Below are positions 1 through 4,828 of a stretch of DNA of 5,626 nt, in pieces. A program made the translations under genes and the position numbers. The notes below the pieces were generated by a model. The model was given only the letters and a program-made list of their open reading frames with translations, had not been told where the DNA came from and did no database searches. Origin of the DNA: Acholeplasmatales bacterium (GTDB taxonomy: Bacteria; Bacillota_I; Bacilli_A; Acholeplasmatales; Anaeroplasmataceae); assembly GCA_016288675.1 (NCBI GenBank), contig JAEELC010000060.1:1-5626 (forward strand), written 5' to 3'. The stretch's first letter is position 1; every line of letters begins with the position of its first letter.

Positions 1-679
1 AGGAGATATCTACTGTTTTTTCTCCACTTGTCTTTAAGCTATTATTAATATAATGAATTGCTAAGCTTGATGGTATTTTTGTAATTGGACTAATTTTATG
101 TTCTTTACCGTCATATTCAAAAACAGTATTATATTCAATAAGACTAATATCGAAAGGCTTTATAATTACGTTTGTAGAATAAACCTTACCATCATATTTA
201 CCGCCACTAATTGTAGCGTATGCCATATATTCACCTGGAACTTCTAAAATTGAATTATAATCATATTTAATTGTGGCATTTTCTCTAGGACCTATTTCAA
301 TTTTAGGCTGATAAATAGTATCCTGATACATTGCGGTAATAGTTGGAAATTTCAAATCAGAATATTTTTCAATTGTAAGATTGGCTTTAAGTGTTTTAAC
401 AATAACATCATCTTTTGTTATACCTGCAACAACCTCATAGTTTCCAGTATTAGTCCTATTATTTCCATAATAGAATACTTGATACTCACTATCAAGACCA
501 GAAACAAAAATAGAATGAGGCTTTCCGTCATATAACGCAGTAGCATCTTCAAACTTTACATCTTTAAATTTATCATCGATTACAATATTAGAAAAACTTC
601 CTTCTTCTTTTTTACAAGAACTGATAAACATAAAAAAAGGAATTAATAATATAAATGCTAAAAATTTGATTTTCTTCAT
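1..679 (-). CDS. Secreted lipoprotein with MBG/Ig-like repeats, 3' part missing
   Basis: I translated this reading frame by hand; it is open for 226 codons from ATG at 679 and runs off the left edge, so the C-terminus is missing. Residues 1-22 form a lipoprotein signal peptide: KKIK, a hydrophobic stretch rich in F, I and L, then the lipobox ISSC with Cys22 as the predicted lipidated residue. A charged KKEEG linker follows. The rest looks like tandem beta-sandwich repeats of the MBG type found in bacterial surface proteins. The signature YDGKPHSI is at 50-57 with a GNYEVVAGI strand near 79-87, and it recurs as YDGKEHKI at 189-196. Between them (about 108-175) is a more diverged copy with PGEYMAYATI. 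By inference the protein is anchored on the outer face of the membrane and is structural or adhesive; ligand and C-terminal domains are unknown. Start choice is supported by AAAGGAG nine nt upstream. It has its own promoter and follows a terminator, so it is transcribed separately from panE. Confidence 0.85.
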   Translation of the reverse strand, partial: MKKIKFLAFILLIPFFMFISSCKKEEGSFSNIVIDDKFKDVKFEDATALYDGKPHSIFVSGLDSEYQVFYYGNNRTNTGNYEVVAGITKDDVIVKTLKANLTIEKYSDLKFPTITAMYQDTIYQPKIEIGPRENATIKYDYNSILEVPGEYMAYATISGGKYDGKVYSTNVIIKPFDISLIEYNTVFEYDGKEHKISPITKIPSSLAIHYINNSLKTSGEKTVDIS

Positions 680-688
680 TATCACTAA

Positions 689-695
689 CTCCTTT
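689..695 (-). promoter_or_regulatory. Ribosome binding site of the lipoprotein gene
   Basis: The minus strand reads AAAGGAG here, nine nt before the ATG at 679. This strong Shine-Dalgarno match fixes the start of the lipoprotein. Its first three bases overlap the TTTCGACAC repeat, so a protein or RNA structure on that repeat could affect translation; that is inference. Confidence 0.8.
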
Positions 696-709
696 CGACA
701 CAATTCGAC
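693..709 (-). repeat. Phased direct repeat of TTCGAC in the lipoprotein leader
   Basis: On the plus strand TTCGAC occurs at 694-699 and again at 704-709, exactly 10 bp apart, which is about one helical turn. The 9-mer TTTCGACAC at 693-701 recurs at 1792-1800 across the -35 of the panE promoter. Spacing and position suggest a possible regulator site, but in the lipoprotein gene the copies lie downstream of the predicted transcription start, whereas in panE the copy lies at -35. No regulator is known from this window. Confidence 0.4.
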
Positions 710-719
710 CTACATTATT

Positions 720-749
720 ATTGTAAATCAAAGGGGGTCTTTTTGTCAA
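720..749 (-). promoter_or_regulatory. Sigma-A-type promoter of the lipoprotein gene
   Basis: The minus strand has a perfect -35 TTGACA (744-749), an 18-bp spacer containing a C-run, and -10 TACAAT (720-725, five of six consensus bases). Transcription would start near 713, giving a leader of about 34 nt before the ATG at 679. The overlapping AATAAT sequence just downstream could serve as an alternative -10. Confidence 0.65.
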
Positions 750-792
750 ATTTATAGCTTAAAGCATTGCTTAGTGTTATATCAAAAGCATC

Positions 793-819
793 AAAAAAAG
801 GCTTTCTTTTGAAAGCCTT
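793..819 (-). terminator. Intrinsic terminator after panE
   Basis: In minus-strand RNA sense there is a perfect 9-bp stem AAGGCTTTC/GAAAGCCTT (plus-strand arms 798-806 and 811-819) with loop AAAA. It is followed directly by a T-run (the stem's last TT plus five more T). It lies 12 nt past the panE stop codon. The U-tract is only on the minus-strand side, so termination is oriented for panE. Confidence 0.93.
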
Positions 820-831
820 CTGTTCATTAAA

Positions 832-1740
832 TTAATATAATTTTTCAATCGCTTTAATAGCATTTAAAATAAATTCATTATATGGAACATTTACTTTATT
901 CTTATATGCAATATTAACAATTGCACCATTTAAACGTTCAATTTCTGTAATTCTATTATTCTTAATATCTTGATACATAGAAGGATAACCTTGTCCCATA
1001 TCATAGACCTTTTTACGAAGTTCTTCTAATACATCATCTTTATTAAGAACTGCATTAGCACTCTTTGCAACTTGACAAGCTTCTTCTACTAATCCTTCTG
1101 CAATATTCCAAATGTTTTTATTTTCGTAAATTACACGAATCTTACATTTAAATAATGCACATAATGGATTAGTTACAGAATTAAGAATCAATTTATCCCA
1201 TACTAGATTATTAATATCCTTTGTTGCTTCACATTTAAATCCTGCCTTATCAAATACTGTTTTAACAATTAAAACATCCTTCATATCGTTAGTAACTGAA
1301 CCAACATAAGTTAATCCATTACCAAGTACCTTGACTGTATTTTCATCTTGAAGAGCAAGATTTAATTTAGAAGAACCAACAACAATATTAGATTCATCAA
1401 CATATCTAGAAATATCTTTAACATTACCAAGACCATTTTGCATAGTAATAACAATAGTATTTTCATCAATAAGGCCTTTGTTTTGTTCTATAGCATTTAA
1501 TGTTTGAGTACTTTTTACACAGCAAAGAATTAAATTAACTGGTAAATTATATTCACCATCCTTGAAGCATTTTACTTTATAATTTTTAGTAGAATCATCT
1601 TCAATTAAATTAATACCTTCTTTATTAACTTTTTCAATTTTATTTTCAAAATGCTCAAAAGCTAAAACTTCATTATCACGTGATAATTTAGCTGCATAAT
1701 AGCTTCCCATTGCACCAATACCAATAACTGCGATTTTCAT
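832..1740 (-). CDS. panE: PanE/ApbA-family ketopantoate reductase (or D-2-hydroxyacid dehydrogenase)
   Basis: The protein has 302 residues, full length for 2-dehydropantoate 2-reductase, the enzyme that reduces ketopantoate to pantoate in cytoplasmic pantothenate/CoA synthesis. The N-terminal Rossmann domain carries GIGAMG at 7-12. Other family positions are visible: Lys76 in CCVKS, Asn102 in MQNG, the catalytic Lys183 in VWDKLILN followed by NP at 191-192, Ser254 in YPSM, and Glu266 in TEIERLNG. An oddity is the end of the second Rossmann strand (VLAFEH): Glu29 stands where NADPH-dependent enzymes usually have Arg nearby. Acidic residues there favour NADH, as in PanE-family D-hydroxyacid dehydrogenases of lactic acid bacteria, so the substrate is not certain. 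No panB or panC is adjacent. ATG at 1740 is preceded by GAGG seven nt upstream and by its own promoter; a strong terminator follows. Family assignment is firm, exact substrate less so. Confidence 0.85.
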   Translation of the reverse strand: MKIAVIGIGAMGSYYAAKLSRDNEVLAFEHFENKIEKVNKEGINLIEDDSTKNYKVKCFKDGEYNLPVNLILCCVKSTQTLNAIEQNKGLIDENTIVITMQNGLGNVKDISRYVDESNIVVGSSKLNLALQDENTVKVLGNGLTYVGSVTNDMKDVLIVKTVFDKAGFKCEATKDINNLVWDKLILNSVTNPLCALFKCKIRVIYENKNIWNIAEGLVEEACQVAKSANAVLNKDDVLEELRKKVYDMGQGYPSMYQDIKNNRITEIERLNGAIVNIAYKNKVNVPYNEFILNAIKAIEKLY

Positions 1741-1747
1741 AAATATA

Positions 1748-1751
1748 CCTC
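1748..1751 (-). promoter_or_regulatory. Ribosome binding site of panE
   Basis: The minus strand reads AAAAGAGG, with the GAGG core ending seven nt before the ATG at 1740. It supports that start and leaves the Rossmann strand intact from the second residue. Confidence 0.7.
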
Positions 1752-1768
1752 TTTTCTTTTATACCCCT

Positions 1769-1797
1769 ATTATACCATAGATTTCGCTAATTTTCGA
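1769..1797 (-). promoter_or_regulatory. panE promoter with extended -10
   Basis: The minus strand carries TGGTATAAT: a perfect -10 TATAAT (1769-1774) with the TGn extension (1775-1777). A -35 of TCGAAA (1792-1797, four of six consensus bases) lies 17 bp upstream. The predicted start is near 1762, giving a leader of about 21 nt. The extended -10 probably compensates for the weak -35. The -35 overlaps the TTTCGACAC word shared with the lipoprotein leader. A second GGTATAA lies 11 bp downstream of the first. No hairpin terminator is seen between the dnaI stop and this promoter, so read-through from the upstream operon is also possible. Confidence 0.75.
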
Positions 1798-1811
1798 CAC
1801 CTAAAGCCAAT

Positions 1812-2666
1812 TTATTTTTTCAAGTTAACAAACTTCCCTGTAACAGCAATAAGTTTATTCATTATACGTGTACCCTTAACAGAGTCGTATGAATCACTAG
1901 TTTTTGATAAATGATTAGTTAGATCCTCAAGGCTTAAATTACTTGAAATACACATAGGCTTTTCAGATGCATAACGATAAGTAATAATTGGCCCTAATAT
2001 TTCATCTCTAAGCCAAGCGGTCATATTTTCACTACCAAGATCATCAAGCATTAAAACATCTACAGTTTTAAGCTTATTTAAAATAGCCTCAAGACGAGCT
2101 GAATCATTTAATGAATTTTTAATAGAACGAACTAAATCAGGAAAATATGCAAGAACAACACTTTTACCTTTCTTAGTAAGTTCATTTGCAACAGCTGCAA
2201 GTAAATAAGTTTTACCAGTAGAGAAATCTCCAATTAAACCAAATCCAGTTTTAGAATTATCAACATTAGTAATAAAATTAGTAACTATATTATAAGCGCC
2301 TTTTCTATTAGGACGATCTAAATCAAAATCTTCTAGAGACGCTTTCATAACATTTTCAGGTAAAAATAATGCATCAAAAAGCTCACTAGATTTTTCACGT
2401 TCTTGTTCATTTACTTTAAATTTACAAGCACGTGCTACAAGCTCTTTTTTATCTTTGTCGTATACAAGATTAAATCCTTTAACATTTAAAGGACAATGTT
2501 CTAAGCCCTTACAACCTTTACATCCTTTAAAGCTATTAAGCATTTGATACATTAAATTAGCATTTTCTTCAGTTACAAGATAATCCTTTAACAAAGGATT
2601 TTTTTGTAATTCTTCAACAATGCTATCAGCACTGTCTATATCAAAAGTAGGATTAATTTTCTTCAT
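1812..2666 (-). CDS. dnaI: DnaI primosomal helicase loader
   Basis: DnaI is the AAA+ ATPase that loads the replicative helicase (DnaC of B. subtilis, DnaB of E. coli) onto DNA with DnaD and DnaB. From ATG at 2666 it is 284 residues. The N-terminal helicase-binding domain (about 1-100) has the zinc-site cysteines Cys49, Cys52, Cys58 and Cys81, within GCKGCKG, EHCPL and RACKF. The ATPase domain shows Walker A GDFSTGKT at 146-153, Walker B VLMLDD at 204-209, a sensor-1-like SSN at 241-243, and a candidate arginine finger Arg267 in GTRIMNKL. I chose ATG 2666 over the in-frame TTG at 2687 because GGAGG sits six nt before it and the sequence from MKKI resembles the family. The gene overlaps the end of dnaB by 14 nt, consistent with translational coupling of two partners in one complex. 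It appears to be the last gene of the replication/repair operon. Confidence 0.95.
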   Translation of the reverse strand: MKKINPTFDIDSADSIVEELQKNPLLKDYLVTEENANLMYQMLNSFKGCKGCKGLEHCPLNVKGFNLVYDKDKKELVARACKFKVNEQEREKSSELFDALFLPENVMKASLEDFDLDRPNRKGAYNIVTNFITNVDNSKTGFGLIGDFSTGKTYLLAAVANELTKKGKSVVLAYFPDLVRSIKNSLNDSARLEAILNKLKTVDVLMLDDLGSENMTAWLRDEILGPIITYRYASEKPMCISSNLSLEDLTNHLSKTSDSYDSVKGTRIMNKLIAVTGKFVNLKK

Positions 2667-3891
2667 CGTAAACCTCCACTGAATCAAATAAAGTCTTTTG
2701 AGCTTTCTTTACCCAATCAGGATCATTAACATTCTTAAGACTTCTATTTGTCTTCTTAGTCTTTTCTTTATTAGTTACATTATTAAATAAATAAGCATAT
2801 GCTGTTTTTTCATCAATAACACCATTGTCTCTCATAGTGTTATACATTGATTCAAAATAACCTAAAGCTGGCAAATGGTCGTTATCACGTGTTAAAACAT
2901 TCCAAACCATCATATTTACAATAGTACGTGAATATGGAATATCTTGATAAATATTTGCAAGCATTAAATTATTTCTGCTATTTGATAAATCAAATTGAGC
3001 TAATAATTCTTTGCCACTTATTTTTTCAAAATAAGCTAATAAATCATTTTTATTTTCTTTTTTAGGTTCATCCTCCTCTACATTATTTTGTACAAGTGAT
3101 GGAATAGCATTATCAGTTGTAATATTAAACATCATACGAGCCTTACGTTTAAATAATACATAAGAGAATTTTTGATTTTTAGCAATACTTTGATTATATA
3201 AAGAAATTAAATCATCGGCATTTAAATTAAATGCTGTTGCTACATTTAATATAGTAGATTTAAATTTATCATCAACATAATTATCTAAATAAACTGTATC
3301 AATATTCTTTAAAAAATAATCCATATTAAAGCTATCATTAGTTAAATTAACTTCATGAGCACGACGTGCTTCAAGAAGTCTTTCACTCTTAACAGCTTCC
3401 TTACTAACATTTGTAACACTATATACCTCATCAAATGATTTAGTTATATTTTGATATTCAGAATAATCAATATTATTTTTAGAGAATACCTCTAAAACCT
3501 TATTTAAATTATCTTGTCCAATAAGTGAATTTAAATAAATACCAAGAACTCCATTTTTAATAAATTGGGAAGCACTTTGAGGTAAATATAAAATATACAT
3601 AATAGAATCATCTTTAGCATAAACATTAAGTAAATTAACAGCCTCTAATGAGAAACGCGCTTTCAAATAATCTTGTTCCTTCATATGAAGAGTATCATAT
3701 AAAGCGCTATGGCTAGAAAAATACATATGATGATCAGTCTTAGAACACATACTAGATAAGGATAAATAAATTTGTAAAGCATTAGAACCAATTAAAGGAG
3801 CATATAATAAGCTTAATACAGAAATATCATCAACAGATAAATTTTGACTAGTGTAGACATCAAGCTCTACGCTTTTAATACTTTTTTCCAT
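2653..3891 (-). CDS. dnaB: DnaB replication initiation and membrane attachment protein
   Basis: This is the Bacilli-type DnaB (412 residues; B. subtilis DnaB is about 470), not the E. coli helicase of that name. It acts with DnaD and DnaI to recruit and load the replicative helicase at oriC and at restart sites. The N-terminal winged-helix region (about 1-110) contains LLYAPLIG at 28-35, typical of the family. Two helical DnaD/DnaB-like domains follow, about 185-255 and 283-370, joined by a charged linker (about 262-282) rich in Glu, Lys and Asn. The second includes YFEKISGKELL and the segment YFESMYNTM at 345-353, which sits where family members often have YxxxIxxxW; here the hydrophobic positions are Met. 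The tail has a lysine-rich stretch (KEKTKK) and a conserved-looking DPDWVKKA. ATG at 3891 lies after a 1-nt gap from the preceding stop and has only a weak AGAAG upstream, so coupling with the preceding gene is likely. Assignment rests on domain pattern plus the adjacent dnaI. Confidence 0.9.
   Translation of the reverse strand: MEKSIKSVELDVYTSQNLSVDDISVLSLLYAPLIGSNALQIYLSLSSMCSKTDHHMYFSSHSALYDTLHMKEQDYLKARFSLEAVNLLNVYAKDDSIMYILYLPQSASQFIKNGVLGIYLNSLIGQDNLNKVLEVFSKNNIDYSEYQNITKSFDEVYSVTNVSKEAVKSERLLEARRAHEVNLTNDSFNMDYFLKNIDTVYLDNYVDDKFKSTILNVATAFNLNADDLISLYNQSIAKNQKFSYVLFKRKARMMFNITTDNAIPSLVQNNVEEDEPKKENKNDLLAYFEKISGKELLAQFDLSNSRNNLMLANIYQDIPYSRTIVNMMVWNVLTRDNDHLPALGYFESMYNTMRDNGVIDEKTAYAYLFNNVTNKEKTKKTNRSLKNVNDPDWVKKAQKTLFDSVEVYDEEN
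2673..2677 (-). promoter_or_regulatory. Ribosome binding site that fixes the dnaI start
   Basis: The minus strand reads GTGGAGGT, with GGAGG six nt before ATG 2666. It lies inside the last codons of dnaB and downstream of the alternative TTG at 2687, so it argues for the ATG. Confidence 0.85.
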
Positions 3892-3892
3892 A

Positions 3893-4246
3893 TTATTTAC
3901 TTCTATTTAAGGAAGTACCAAGGAATTCAAATTCTCTAGAAATAAAATTAAATACCTCTAAAATAATTTGCTTAGTCTTTCCAAAATCAAATAAGAAACG
4001 AGAATTAATAAAGACATCAACACTTGTTTTATTAATTTCTGTCATAACAACTTTAACAGTAATATCGTAATTATCATTATAAGCTGTAATTTCATTATAA
4101 TCAGTATTAACTGCTAATACCTTGCAGTTCATGCGCTCTAAAACGTGAGGAATTTCCTCCATTAATTTATCTGCAGTAGTTCTATAATAATGTGATTGTA
4201 AATATTCACGCTTTCCATTTTCGCTAGTTTCAATTGATTTTGCCAT
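3893..4246 (-). CDS. Unrecognised 117-residue cytosolic protein between coaE and dnaB
   Basis: I do not recognise this family. The protein is small, soluble in appearance, with no signal peptide, membrane segment or cysteine cluster (one Cys, at 41). The pattern suggests an alpha-beta fold: a helix at about 22-38, alternating beta strands at 41-47, 51-56, 61-68 and 74-81, then a helix at about 88-105. Segments that look constrained are CKVLAV, NEITAY, KTSVDVFI and FDFGKTKQII. It is a real gene: AAAGGA lies nine nt before ATG 4246, it overlaps the end of coaE by 17 nt, and dnaB starts 1 nt after its stop. In B. subtilis the gene before dnaB is nrdR, but this protein is too short and lacks the NrdR zinc ribbon (CxxC pairs) and ATP-cone. 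Co-transcription hints at a replication, nucleotide or housekeeping role, but no function can be assigned. Confidence 0.85.
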   Translation of the reverse strand: MAKSIETSENGKREYLQSHYYRTTADKLMEEIPHVLERMNCKVLAVNTDYNEITAYNDNYDITVKVVMTEINKTSVDVFINSRFLFDFGKTKQIILEVFNFISREFEFLGTSLNRSK

Positions 4247-4826
4247 ATTCTTTTATCCTTTCTAATACTTTATTAATATTTTCCTCTGTCTTATTAAAAT
4301 CAAGGCAAGATTTTAATAAGATATCTGATTTATCTTTTTTCTCTTTAACACTCATTTGACTATCAATACGTTTTATAGCGTCTTCTTTATCCATTTTATT
4401 TCTCATCATTAATCTTTTAATTTGTGTAGGTCGACTGACCCATACACAAACAATAAGATTGCATAAAGTTTCAAAATGAGCTTCAAATAAAACAGGCGCA
4501 TCTATAAAAATAATATCTTCATCCTTATGACTATTTATTAAAGATTCTGTATGTTTATAAATAATAGGATGTACAATACTGTTAAGTTTACTTAGAAGTG
4601 AAGAATTATTAAAGACTAATTCTCCAATCTTTTTCATATCTAATGTATTATCACTATTTAGATAATGAAATTCTTTAATTAATGCGTTATAGCAGTCTTG
4701 TCCTGGTGCAATTAGTTCTTTATATAAAGCATCAGTATCTATAACACAATAATTTAATTTTCTTAAATAATTTGTTACATAGCTTTTTCCACTAGCTATG
4801 CCACCAGTTAAGCCTACTACTATCAT
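4230..4826 (-). CDS. coaE: Dephospho-CoA kinase
   Basis: CoaE phosphorylates the 3'-OH of the ribose of dephospho-CoA with ATP, the last step of CoA synthesis, in the cytosol. From ATG 4826 it has 198 residues, a normal length. The P-loop GGIASGKS is at 8-15, the catalytic-region IDTDAL with Asp30 and Asp32 follows, then VHP at 85-87, DAPVLFE at 109-115 (substrate pocket) and an arginine-bearing lid around 135-157 (RLMMRNK, AIKRIDSQM). I chose the ATG because the family usually begins two to four residues before the GLTGG strand. An in-frame GTG at 4841 would add five residues and overlap mutM by 13 nt. Neither start has a well-placed Shine-Dalgarno; a GGAAGGGG run in mutM is too far upstream. 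The gene starts 2 nt after the mutM stop, so coupling is likely. It ends in TGA, unlike the TAA of its neighbours, with a TAG two codons further on. Confidence 0.95.
   Translation of the reverse strand: MIVVGLTGGIASGKSYVTNYLRKLNYCVIDTDALYKELIAPGQDCYNALIKEFHYLNSDNTLDMKKIGELVFNNSSLLSKLNSIVHPIIYKHTESLINSHKDEDIIFIDAPVLFEAHFETLCNLIVCVWVSRPTQIKRLMMRNKMDKEDAIKRIDSQMSVKEKKDKSDILLKSCLDFNKTEENINKVLERIKEYGKIN
4256..4261 (-). promoter_or_regulatory. Ribosome binding site of the 117-residue gene
   Basis: The minus strand reads GAAAGGAT, with AAAGGA nine nt before ATG 4246. It lies within the final codons of coaE and is the clearest internal translation signal between mutM and dnaB. Confidence 0.75.
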
Positions 4827-4828
4827 AA

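Noticed and set aside
726..790. Riboswitch or structured RNA around the C-run and the AAGC/GCTT stem upstream of the lipoprotein gene
   Set aside because: Only a 4-bp stem is visible, most of the region lies upstream of the predicted transcription start, and no known riboswitch motif is seen.
2667..2687. TTG start at 2687 for dnaI (seven extra residues)
   Set aside because: The GGAGG site lies downstream of the TTG and six nt before ATG 2666, and the extra residues do not resemble the family N-terminus.
3893..4246. The gene before dnaB as nrdR
   Set aside because: The product has 117 residues and a single cysteine, with neither the N-terminal zinc ribbon nor the ATP-cone; only the position agrees.
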